Positions 42,961 through 50,433 of a stretch of 64,000 nt of DNA are shown one piece after another; the stretch's first letter is position 1; every line of letters begins with the position of its first letter. Origin of the DNA: JBLEFH01 sp047345645 (GTDB lineage Bacteria; Pseudomonadota; Alphaproteobacteria; Rhodobacterales; Rhodobacteraceae); NCBI GenBank assembly GCA_047345645.1, contig JBLEFH010000004.1. The stretch is one strand, 5' to 3'. The translations under genes were made by a program, and so were the position numbers. A model generated the notes under the pieces. It did no database searches. It worked only from the letters and a program-made list of their open reading frames with translations, and had not been told where the DNA came from.

Positions 42961-43635
42961 TCACTCCGCCAGCCTATACCCCGCCCCTCTCACCGTATGG
43001 ATTAGCGGCACCTCTTCCGGGCCGTCGATTTTGGCGCGGAGGTAGCGGACGTAGACGTCGACCACGTTGGAGCCGGGGTCGAAGCCGTAACCCCAGTTGT
43101 TGTTGAGGATTTGCGCGCGGCTCAGGACGGCGCCGCTGTGTTCCATCAGGTAGCGCAGGAGGCCGAATTCCTTGGGGGTCAGTTCCAGAACACGGCCGCC
43201 ACGGCTCACCTGGCGGGTCGTCGGATCGAGGATGAGGTCGGCGACTTGCAGCACCGGGTCGAAACGCACGTCGGAGGCGCGGCGGAGGAGCGCTTCGATG
43301 CGGGCGATCAGCTCGTCAAAGGCGAAGGGTTTGGTGAGGTAGTCGTCCGCCCCCGCATTCAGGCCCTCGATTTTCTCGTCGAGCGCGTCCCGTGCGGTGA
43401 GCATCAGGACACGCGCCGGGATGCTTTCGCTGCGCATCTGTTTGCAGATCATCACGCCGTCGAAATCCGGGAGCATCCGGTCGAGAATGACCAGCGCGTA
43501 GTCGGACTGACGCATCATCGCCATGGCGCTTTTGCCGTCTCCGGCGATGTCTATCGTGTGGCCCTCGGCCTTGAGGCCCCGGCTCACGAAACTGCCGATG
43601 CGGGCGTCATCTTCAACGAGCAGGATCTTGGCCAT
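42961..43635 (-). CDS. OmpR-family response regulator
   Basis: About 224 residues from ATG 43635 (GGAG 7 nt upstream). The receiver domain has KILLVEDDARIG (acidic pocket), the phospho-acceptor Asp in ILDRMLPDFDG, the Thr of LMLTARDA and the Lys of YLTKPFAF. The C-terminal winged helix is recognised by LELTPKEFGLLRYLMEHSGAVLSR and SNVVDVYVRYLRAKI. The first ATG overlaps the kinase stop codon. It is the last gene in the operon that begins with the Arg-rich peptide, and it probably controls this cluster. Confidence 0.93.
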   Translation of the reverse strand: MAKILLVEDDARIGSFVSRGLKAEGHTIDIAGDGKSAMAMMRQSDYALVILDRMLPDFDGVMICKQMRSESIPARVLMLTARDALDEKIEGLNAGADDYLTKPFAFDELIARIEALLRRASDVRFDPVLQVADLILDPTTRQVSRGGRVLELTPKEFGLLRYLMEHSGAVLSRAQILNNNWGYGFDPGSNVVDVYVRYLRAKIDGPEEVPLIHTVRGAGYRLAE

Positions 43636-45221
43636 CATGCCTCTCCGCAGAGCAAGGGAAGGTAAATGCGCAACTCGGTCTCGTGGTCTGCGCTGGACAT
43701 TTCGATCCGTCCGCGATGGCCCTCGACGATCCATTTCGCGATGGAAAGGCCAAGTCCGGTGCCGGAGCGGCCTGCGCTGGAGGTTTGGCGCGCGCGGTAG
43801 AAGCGACTGAAGACGAAGGGCAGCTCCGCTGCGGGGATCTCGGGGCCGGTGTTCGAGACGGTGAAACAGGCGGTGTCACCGTCGCAGGAAAGCCGGACGC
43901 GCACGGTCGAGCCGGGGTCGCCATATTTGAGCGCGTTGTCGAGGGCGATCAGCATGGCTTGCGAGAGCCGGCCCGCGTCGCCTTCGGTGCGGCAGGAGGT
44001 GTCAGGCAGGTCCGCGTCTATCCGCATGTCGTTTTCTTCGGCCAGAATGGCGGCGTCGGAAAGGGCGATTTCGAAAACGCCGTGCAGATCGAGGGGCTGC
44101 ATGTCGAAGCGGATGGCGTCGACTTCGGCGCGGGCGAGGAAGAGCAGATCTTCCACCAGCCGGGTCATTTGCTGGCAAAGCTGGACGATCCGCTCCAGCG
44201 TGTCGCGATGCTCCTCGACCGATCGGCTTTCTCCGCGCAGCGTGATTTCCGCCTCGCCGCGCAGCACCGTGAGCGGGGTGCGCAACTCGTGGCCAATATC
44301 GGCGAGAAAGAGCATCCGCATATGGTCGAGTTTCTGTAGCCGGGCATTGGCTTCTTCGAGCTCGCCCGTGCGGCGGCTGACCTCGCCTTCAAGCGCGGCT
44401 TTCACGCCGAGCAGATCCGCCCGCTGCGCCTCTAAGCGCGAGGCGGCGTTGTTGAGTTCCGCCGAGAGCGCGGCAAACTCATCGCTCCGTTGATAGTCGA
44501 GCCGGTAACCCAGATTGCCTTCGCCGATCTCGCGGGCGGCCTCTTCGAGCGCCGCGATTGGCCGGGTCAGCGCGCGGGCCAGAAATACCGCCCCCATGGC
44601 GGAGATGCTGAAGGCCATGATGATCACGATGGTGATGAGACGTTCCAATTCCCCTTCAAGGCGGTTGGTCCGGCTCTGATAGCTGCGAAGCTCGGCCTCT
44701 TCATCCGCAATCGCATCGCTGATATAGCCCTCCAGCGTCGTGTCGAGACTTTCCTCGATCTCCTCGCGAAAGATCTGGATCGCCTCCTCCTGACGGCCCT
44801 GATCGCGGAGCCGCAGGAGGCGCTGCGTTTGCAGGTCAATATCCTGATAAAGCGAGCGCATCGTTTCGACGCGGGCAATCTCGGTCGCTTCCGTCGCCTG
44901 TTCCTCCGGCTCCACGATAAAGGCGACTTCGGCCTGAATGAGGTCTTCGAGCCGGTCGAGACTGCTCTCCAGCGAGCCACGCGCGTCGTAGAAATCGGAC
45001 AGTTCGGTGCGGCCCAGAAGCAGCAATTCCGCCACATTTTCGGAATAGCGGTTCATCGCCGCGGACATGCGGATCACGCTGTCGAGCTGCGCCCCCGCCG
45101 AGCGATTGCGATCGAAATAGTAGTCGATCCTATCGACATAATACCACGTGACCGCTCCCACGCTGAGAAGCATGGCCGTGATCATGATCTGAAAGCTGAT
45201 GATCTTCAGGCGGATCGTCAT
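43635..45221 (-). CDS. Sensor histidine kinase with HAMP domain
   Basis: About 528 residues from ATG 45221 (CAGGAGG upstream). Topology: TM1 at about residues 8-30, a periplasmic helical domain of about 170 residues rich in Glu and Arg, TM2 (ITIVIIMAFSISAMGAVFLA), then HAMP (ARALTRPIAALEEAAREI), a coiled coil, HisKA with the phospho-His in FLADIGHELRTPLTVLR, and HATPase_c with DNALKYGDPGS and GTGLGLSIAKWIVEG. The periplasmic part resembles four-helix sensor bundles that bind peptides or small ligands. Its start lies 92 nt inside the exporter gene, an unusually long overlap. Confidence 0.92.
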   Translation of the reverse strand: MTIRLKIISFQIMITAMLLSVGAVTWYYVDRIDYYFDRNRSAGAQLDSVIRMSAAMNRYSENVAELLLLGRTELSDFYDARGSLESSLDRLEDLIQAEVAFIVEPEEQATEATEIARVETMRSLYQDIDLQTQRLLRLRDQGRQEEAIQIFREEIEESLDTTLEGYISDAIADEEAELRSYQSRTNRLEGELERLITIVIIMAFSISAMGAVFLARALTRPIAALEEAAREIGEGNLGYRLDYQRSDEFAALSAELNNAASRLEAQRADLLGVKAALEGEVSRRTGELEEANARLQKLDHMRMLFLADIGHELRTPLTVLRGEAEITLRGESRSVEEHRDTLERIVQLCQQMTRLVEDLLFLARAEVDAIRFDMQPLDLHGVFEIALSDAAILAEENDMRIDADLPDTSCRTEGDAGRLSQAMLIALDNALKYGDPGSTVRVRLSCDGDTACFTVSNTGPEIPAAELPFVFSRFYRARQTSSAGRSGTGLGLSIAKWIVEGHRGRIEMSSADHETELRIYLPLLCGEA

Positions 45222-47343
45222 GGGTTTCGCTGGCCTCCTGCAAGTCGTCCGACTGGATCTCTCCATCCGCAAATGTGATCACACGGCCCGAGGCGCGGAT
45301 GGTCTCGGGACGGTGCGCCACCACGATACGGGTCGGGGCGAGTTGAGCAAGCGCGCTGTTGACGGCGCTCTCGCGCGCCACGTCGAGATGGCTGGTCGCT
45401 TCATCGAGAAGCAGCAGACCCGGCGCGCGGTAAATCGCGCGGGCCAGAAGGACGCGCTGTTTCTGCCCGCCCGACAGCACCGTGCCCATATCGCCGATCA
45501 GCGTGCCATAGCCCATGGGCATCGCCATGATGTCGTCATGCACGGCCGCCAGCTTGGCGCAGTGCTCGATCCGGTCCTGATCGCTGGTCGCGGCGAAGAA
45601 GGAGATATTGTCCGCGATGGACCCGGCAAAGAGCGTATCGTCCTGCATGACCACGCCGATCATGCTGCGCCAGCGGTCCGGGCCAAGCCGCGCGAGCGGC
45701 TCACCGTTGATCAGGATCTTGCCCTCGGTTGGCTCCAAAAGCCCCGCCATGAGTTTGAGAAGCGTGGTCTTACCGCAGCCGGACGGACCAGCAAGCGAGA
45801 CCCATTCGCCCGGCTCCACGCGGAAGCTGAGATTGCGCAGCACCAGCGGGTCGTTCGGGCTGTAGCGGAAGGACACATTCTGCACGTCGAGCGCCACGGG
45901 GCTGACCGGCGCAAGCAGGCGCGGTTCGCTCTTCGGCTCGGGCCGGGTCAGCGCGATATCGGCGAGACGTTCGGCATGGAGGCCGAGCATGCGCAGCTCA
46001 ACCAGCATGTCGATCAGCCCGCTGATCCGCCGCAGGAACATGTCCTTATAGGCGAGGAACGCGACCAGCAGGCCGACCGAGAAGCTGTTCGCCAAGATCA
46101 TCCGCGCCGCGAGATAGACGATGCCGATGGTCAGCAGGCCGAGCAGAAGCAGATTCGCCGTTTTGAACAGCAAATTCAGGCGCTGCGTGATGAGCTCGCG
46201 GTTCACCGTCTCGACCAGAAGGTTGAGCCAGCGGGTCCGCCGATCATTCTGCCCGCCCATCAGTTTGATGGTTTTCATCCCGCGCAGGCTTTCGAGGAAA
46301 TGGCTGTCGCCGCGCGCCTCCCAGATGATCGCTTCCGCCGAGGCCTGGCGCAGCGGCGCGTAGGACACCCAGCGGAGCAGGCCGTAAAGCACCGCGCCGC
46401 CCAAGGCGACCAGCGCCAGTGTAGGCGCGAGGATGAACATCAGCGCGAGGGTCAGCACGCACATCACCCCGTCGAGGATCGCCACCACGAGATCGCGCGT
46501 CAGGGTTTGCAGGATCGTGTCCTGCGAGTCGAAGCGTGACATGATGTCTGCGACGTGGCGGGATTCGAAATAACTGGCGGGCAGGTTCAGCAAATGGCTG
46601 AAAAGATTGGTCCGCGCCTGCACTTTGAGCGATGCGCCGAGGGTGATCAGCATCCAGCCGCGCAGCGCCGTGACCATGGTTTGCAGGAACAGCAGCAGCG
46701 TGAAGGCGATCACCAGCGTCAGCAGCAAACTGCGGTCGGCGGAGACGATGGCGTTGTCGATGGTCAAGCTGAGAAACAGCGGCGCGATGAGGGCGAACAC
46801 CTCGATCACGAGCGCGATCAGCAATAGGTGACCGAGCGTGCGCCGCAACCCGACGATATGGCCGAGAAGCGCGCGGATGCGGACGCGTGGCGGTGCCTCA
46901 TTGGGCTCGAACCCGCCGGTCGGGGTCAGTTCCAATGCGACGCCCGTGAAATGGCGCGACGCTTCGGTCATGGAGAGGCGACGCACCCCATCCGCCGGGT
47001 CGTGGATGGTGACGCTGTTCCGCCCGACCGCTTTCAGCACAACGAAATGGTTGAGGTCCCAATGCAGGATCGCGGGGGTCTTGAGCAGATGCAGCTCATC
47101 CAGTTCCAGCCGCAGGGGACGCGAGGCCATGCCGATATGGTCCGCCACATCCATGACATCCTTGAGAGTCGCCCCCTTGAGCGAGAACCCGTAGCGGCGG
47201 CGCAGTTCCGCCGGGTCCGTCGAACGCCGGTGATAGCCCGCCACCATGGCGAGCGAGGCGAGGCCACATTCCGCCGCTTCGGTTTGCAGGATCATCGGCA
47301 GCTTGCGCCGCCATCCGAATTGGAGACCTGATGTGACGCTCAT
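45130..47343 (-). CDS. Peptidase-containing ABC exporter (C39 protease, PCAT type)
   Basis: About 737 residues from ATG 47343 (ATGA overlap with the HlyD gene, GGGGAG upstream). The N-terminal C39 peptidase is intact: Gln20 and Cys26 in ILQTEAAECGLASLAMV, His99 in DLNHFVVL and Asp115 in IHDPADG. A six-helix membrane domain follows (about residues 160-440), then the ATPase with GPSGCGKTT, LSGGQKQRV, LLLLDEATSH and VVAHRPE. PCATs cut double-glycine leaders and export the peptide. The cargo is most likely the Arg-rich peptide encoded at 49636. The C-terminus has an unusual His/Asp-rich tail overlapping the kinase gene. Confidence 0.95.
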   Translation of the reverse strand: MSVTSGLQFGWRRKLPMILQTEAAECGLASLAMVAGYHRRSTDPAELRRRYGFSLKGATLKDVMDVADHIGMASRPLRLELDELHLLKTPAILHWDLNHFVVLKAVGRNSVTIHDPADGVRRLSMTEASRHFTGVALELTPTGGFEPNEAPPRVRIRALLGHIVGLRRTLGHLLLIALVIEVFALIAPLFLSLTIDNAIVSADRSLLLTLVIAFTLLLFLQTMVTALRGWMLITLGASLKVQARTNLFSHLLNLPASYFESRHVADIMSRFDSQDTILQTLTRDLVVAILDGVMCVLTLALMFILAPTLALVALGGAVLYGLLRWVSYAPLRQASAEAIIWEARGDSHFLESLRGMKTIKLMGGQNDRRTRWLNLLVETVNRELITQRLNLLFKTANLLLLGLLTIGIVYLAARMILANSFSVGLLVAFLAYKDMFLRRISGLIDMLVELRMLGLHAERLADIALTRPEPKSEPRLLAPVSPVALDVQNVSFRYSPNDPLVLRNLSFRVEPGEWVSLAGPSGCGKTTLLKLMAGLLEPTEGKILINGEPLARLGPDRWRSMIGVVMQDDTLFAGSIADNISFFAATSDQDRIEHCAKLAAVHDDIMAMPMGYGTLIGDMGTVLSGGQKQRVLLARAIYRAPGLLLLDEATSHLDVARESAVNSALAQLAPTRIVVAHRPETIRASGRVITFADGEIQSDDLQEASETHDDPPEDHQLSDHDHGHASQRGSGHVVLCR

Positions 47344-48632
47344 GCCGGCCGCTCCCCTTTGAGCGAATAGAGCGGGTCCAGCACCCACCGCCACAAGCGC
47401 CGCGTTTCGATCTGGATATCCGCTTGCAGGGTCATGCCCGGTTGAAGCGGCGTGTCGCGCCCATAGGCGGTGGCGCTTTGCGCGTCGAGATCGACGGTGA
47501 TGCGGTAAACCGGCTGACCGTTTGTGCCAAGCGCCGTCACCGCGCCGGTTGCGCTCGCCGCTTCGGCGAGTTCCCCCGGCCCCACCGTCGCGCGGGAGAG
47601 ATCGCGGACAACGCCTTCATATCGCCCGAATTTCTGATGCGGATAAGCGTCATAGCGGATCAGCACACGCTGCCCCGGCTCGATAAACCCAATGTCGCGG
47701 CTCGGTCCGTAAAGTTGCGCCTGAAGCGCTGTGCCTTCGGGGATCAGCGTCATCAGCGCCGCCGAACCGTCCACCGCATCACCCGCCGCCGCGCGAAGCG
47801 CCGTCACGGTGCCGGGGCGCGGCGCGGTCACGACGGTTTCCAGCGCCGCTTCCGCCTCCGCCAGTTCCTGCTCGATCTGCGCAATGGCGCGATCAATCTC
47901 CGCCAGTTGCAGCTCTTCGCGAAGCGGGTGCTCGGCCATCTCCGCCTCGAGTTCGACCTGCGTGCGATTGACGCTGGCCCGCGTGCGCTCCAGCGTTTGC
48001 AGCGCCAGCGCCTGCTCAAACGCCGACTCTTCAGCCGCTTGCAGATCATCCCGCGTCGCCAAACCCCGCCCATGCAAGCCGCGCAGCCGCTCCGCCGACG
48101 CCTCCGCCAACGTCACCCGCTCACGTTGAAGCGCAAACTCCGCGTCGAGACTGGCCGCCTCCGCTTCCAGAACCGCGAGCCGCGCCTGCTGCGAGTCCGC
48201 CTGACGGGTGAACAAGGCGCTCTGGCTCTCGCGCTCCGCCACAAGGCTGGCCCGCCGGGAGCCAAGCGCCCGCAACACCTCTTTGCGCGTCTCGCCGGTC
48301 CCGCTGCGCTGCTCGCTCGACAGCACGGCCATCACCTCGCCCGCCTGCACGGTCTGACCCTCCTGCACGGCGATCCGCGTGAGCACACCCGTCTGCGGCG
48401 CGACCACCTGCAACAGCCCCTGCTGCGGCGTCAGCCAGCCCGACAGCCGCACCTTGCGCGTATATTCGCCAAAGGAAATCAACGCGATGAGGCCGCACAC
48501 AATCAGCGCGGCGACCACCGTCAGCACCATATGCGAGACGCGCGGCACGAGCAGCACGGAGCCGAGCCAGCGATCCTGCTGCTCTGCCATGGCCTCGGGC
48601 CGGAACAATTGTGAGGGCGCGTCTTTGTTCAC
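47340..48632 (-). CDS. HlyD-family periplasmic adaptor for peptide export
   Basis: A 430-residue membrane fusion protein. One membrane anchor (VSHMVLTVVAALIVCGLIALI, about residues 33-53) is followed by a lipoyl-like half (VRLSGWLTPQQGLLQVVAPQTGVLTRIAVQEGQTVQAGEVMAVL), a long coiled-coil hairpin of about 150 residues (Glu/Ala/Arg-rich), then the second lipoyl half (APRPGTVTALRAAAGDAVDG) and a beta-barrel with GMTLQADIQIETRRLWRWVLDPL. This is the CvaA/microcin type that pairs with a C39 exporter and a TolC-like channel. No TolC gene is present in the window. Confidence 0.93.
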   Translation of the reverse strand: MNKDAPSQLFRPEAMAEQQDRWLGSVLLVPRVSHMVLTVVAALIVCGLIALISFGEYTRKVRLSGWLTPQQGLLQVVAPQTGVLTRIAVQEGQTVQAGEVMAVLSSEQRSGTGETRKEVLRALGSRRASLVAERESQSALFTRQADSQQARLAVLEAEAASLDAEFALQRERVTLAEASAERLRGLHGRGLATRDDLQAAEESAFEQALALQTLERTRASVNRTQVELEAEMAEHPLREELQLAEIDRAIAQIEQELAEAEAALETVVTAPRPGTVTALRAAAGDAVDGSAALMTLIPEGTALQAQLYGPSRDIGFIEPGQRVLIRYDAYPHQKFGRYEGVVRDLSRATVGPGELAEAASATGAVTALGTNGQPVYRITVDLDAQSATAYGRDTPLQPGMTLQADIQIETRRLWRWVLDPLYSLKGERPA

Positions 48633-49583
48633 CTATAAATCTTCCACATCAATCTCGTTCACGGAAAAGCTGACCTCGATCATCTTGCGCTTGCGCTTCA
48701 CCGGCAGGACGATGCTGAGTTCGGGATCAAAGAAATCTTTGAGAAGCGGCGGCCGGTTCGAGCGGAAATAGAAGGCCGGATCGTCCACCACCGACGGCGC
48801 GGCGACGAGGTCCAGCTCATCGCGGCGGCTCACCGTCTGCACGATCACCGGCGCGCGCTTGATCCCCGCCATGCGCAGCGCCGTGGCGCGGTGATAGCCA
48901 TTATGCAGCACGATCCGCTTGCCCCAACGAATGCCGCTGAGGAAGTTCGACCCATGCCCGACAATGATGCCGACAACCCCCGCCACCGGCCCGCAGCGCT
49001 TCAGATCACTGATCTGCTCGGGCCGCAAAACCGTCGTCTCGTGATAGCGTAAATCGCTGGAATCAGACAAAAACGCATAGCGATCGCGACCCAAACGACG
49101 ACATTCAACCGGCGCATCCCGGCGCTCCAGCGGCTGACAGAAGTGGAAGAGCTCGGCGCCCGTCATCTCGCTGTCGAGCCCGGCGGCCAGATCTTGCACA
49201 AAGGGCAGCGTCACATGGCGCTGGCTCACGACGATCCGGTCCAGTTCGACCATCTCAATCGTCGTCGGCACGCGGTCAAAGGTGTCGCGGTAAAAATCCT
49301 GCTGCTGCAAATCCTCGGCCAAGGACCGCATCTCTTTCGGCAGCTTGCGGGAGCGGATTTTATCGGCCAGCCCCGCCTCATCCTCTTCCAGATCCGCCAG
49401 ATAATCATTGGCCGCGCGCCACTGTGCGATGATCTCGTCGCGGCGCTGCGGCGCGTGCGCGACATCCTGCTTCGCCACATCGAGATAATCCGTCAAAGAC
49501 GGCTGGCCCAGCAGCCAAAGCTCGTCGCGCGAGGCCGTGGATTGACCAGCCTCCGCTATCGGATCTGCAAGTTCAAAAGGCAT
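48633..49583 (-). CDS. ParB/Srx-fold-like protein of unknown function in peptide-export operon
   Basis: A 316-residue protein with GAGG five nt before the ATG. I see no signal peptide or membrane segment. The N-terminal half is helical and charged (AQWRAANDYLADLEEDEAGLADKIR). The middle has a ParB-like core: VELDRIVVSQRHVTLPFVQDL and RIVLHNGYHRATALRMAGIKRAPVIV, where NGYHRATAL matches the GxHRxxAL motif of ParB/sulfiredoxin-fold domains. The C-terminus is KRKRKMIEVSFSVNEIDVEDL. It is the second gene after the peptide precursor, so it may modify or chaperone it, or serve as an immunity or regulatory factor. No known bacteriocin modification enzyme matches by eye. Confidence 0.7.
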   Translation of the reverse strand: MPFELADPIAEAGQSTASRDELWLLGQPSLTDYLDVAKQDVAHAPQRRDEIIAQWRAANDYLADLEEDEAGLADKIRSRKLPKEMRSLAEDLQQQDFYRDTFDRVPTTIEMVELDRIVVSQRHVTLPFVQDLAAGLDSEMTGAELFHFCQPLERRDAPVECRRLGRDRYAFLSDSSDLRYHETTVLRPEQISDLKRCGPVAGVVGIIVGHGSNFLSGIRWGKRIVLHNGYHRATALRMAGIKRAPVIVQTVSRRDELDLVAAPSVVDDPAFYFRSNRPPLLKDFFDPELSIVLPVKRKRKMIEVSFSVNEIDVEDL

Positions 49584-49602
49584 AGGACCTCACCCAAAAG
49601 GC

Positions 49603-49624
49603 CCCGAAGCCAAGAGGCTTCGGG
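49603..49624 (-). terminator. Perfect hairpin after peptide precursor gene (attenuator)
   Basis: Nine-bp perfect stem, CCCGAAGCC at 49603-49611 with GGCTTCGGG at 49616-49624 around a 4-nt loop, followed on the minus strand by GCCTTTTGG. It lies between the precursor stop and the ParB-like start. A leaky terminator here would give many copies of peptide mRNA and few of the export genes, as in many bacteriocin operons. Confidence 0.75.
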
Positions 49625-49635
49625 AAGGTTTCACA

Positions 49636-49791
49636 TCAGCTATTGCTGTTGCTGCGACCCCGGCTCCGCGACGCGCCGCTGTTGCTCGCATTGCGGCGAC
49701 GTGCCCGACGCCGACGACGCAGACGGCGACGACGCCCCCGGCCACCCGCGCCATAAACCTGCTCAAGCTCCATCTCATCAAGATCACGCAT
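49636..49791 (-). CDS. Double-glycine-leader, arginine-rich secreted peptide precursor (51 aa)
   Basis: A small gene with AAGGAG 6 nt before its ATG at 49791 and TGA at 49636-49638. Residues 1-15 are MRDLDEMELEQVYGA, an exact fit to the C39-cleaved leader pattern: Leu -12, Glu -8, Leu -7, Val -4, Gly -2, Ala -1. The predicted mature peptide is 36 residues. It has a Gly/Arg start, a block RGRRRRLRRRRRARRR, then a Ser/Asn/Gly/Arg tail ending SNSNS, with 16 Arg and no acidic residues or cysteines. Arg codons are mixed (CGT, CGC, CGG), so it is not a simple DNA repeat. It is followed by a ParB-like gene, adaptor, C39 exporter and two-component genes. Activity is unknown: antimicrobial, nucleic-acid-binding or signal. 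Confidence 0.82.
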   Translation of the reverse strand: MRDLDEMELEQVYGAGGRGRRRRLRRRRRARRRNASNSGASRSRGRSNSNS

Positions 49792-49932
49792 TTCGTACTC
49801 CTTGGTTCACGCAGACCATTCTGCTGTGACCCCAGAGTTACGCCGATCCCCGCACGGACCAAGCGTGGCGACCCCGATCACCCCGTTTCTTCGAAAATTT
49901 TAATGTTGCTCTTTGCACGGTTTAATTTTCGG

Positions 49933-49975
49933 CTCACGGGGGCGTGAGAAATAGGCGATTTGGCTTTTCCGTGAG
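49933..49975. promoter_or_regulatory. CGTGAG repeats upstream of peptide precursor
   Basis: CTCACG at 49933-49938 and CGTGAG at 49943-49948 form a perfect inverted pair with a GGGG spacer, and a third CGTGAG lies at 49970-49975. The group is 140-185 bp upstream of the precursor start. It could be the binding site of the operon's OmpR-type regulator. Evidence is positional only. Confidence 0.4.
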
Positions 49976-50263
49976 TCTTTAAAAGCAACTTTCAAAGCGT
50001 TCGCAGCGGGTTATCAAAAGCAAAATATTGCCGGCTTTTCGGCGGCAATTTGCGCGGGCATTTTTCCTTAACCGTCCAGTCACCACTTTTTAGAAAGTAT
50101 GAATAGCGCGATTGAGGTGCCTTTAACCTTACCGGCGGTATTTCGCGCCAACCGATAGAAGACGCGCCGATGCGGCTCGCATGGCGGCTTCCCCGTTTAT
50201 CGGGAAACGACTGCGAAACAGTGTCGGAGGGTCGCCACACGATCAGGAATTGCTAACGGCTAT

Positions 50264-50284
50264 CACGTATCTCAGCGATACGTG
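50264..50284. promoter_or_regulatory. 8-bp inverted repeat upstream of RTX hydrolase gene
   Basis: CACGTATC and GATACGTG flank a TCAGC spacer, 150 bp upstream of the RTX hydrolase start. It may be an operator. No T-tract follows. Confidence 0.4.
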
Positions 50285-50433
50285 CTCAATGAAGAGGAAG
50301 CCGTCAGAGGCACGCCGCAGTCCAACCAAAAATCCGATGCACGGACACCATAACCCGCACGCGCTCCCGCAGTGCGCTCTGTCCGTGCGTTCTTTTCACC
50401 CCAGCCACAAACACCAAATCGAGGCAGAAACCT

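Larger units (their letters stand above)
49792..50433. other. Long divergent promoter region between peptide operon and RTX hydrolase gene
   Basis: 642 bp with no convincing gene on either strand; the open frames seen lack ribosome-binding sites and homology. AT content is higher than in the neighbouring genes, especially 49890-50120. It contains two inverted repeats, annotated separately, and must carry the promoters of both the peptide operon and the RTX hydrolase. Confidence 0.65.

Noticed and set aside
49590..49862. 90-codon open frame over the peptide precursor in another frame
   Set aside because: It lacks a ribosome-binding site and any family feature. The overlapping 51-codon frame has a good Shine-Dalgarno and a full double-glycine leader.
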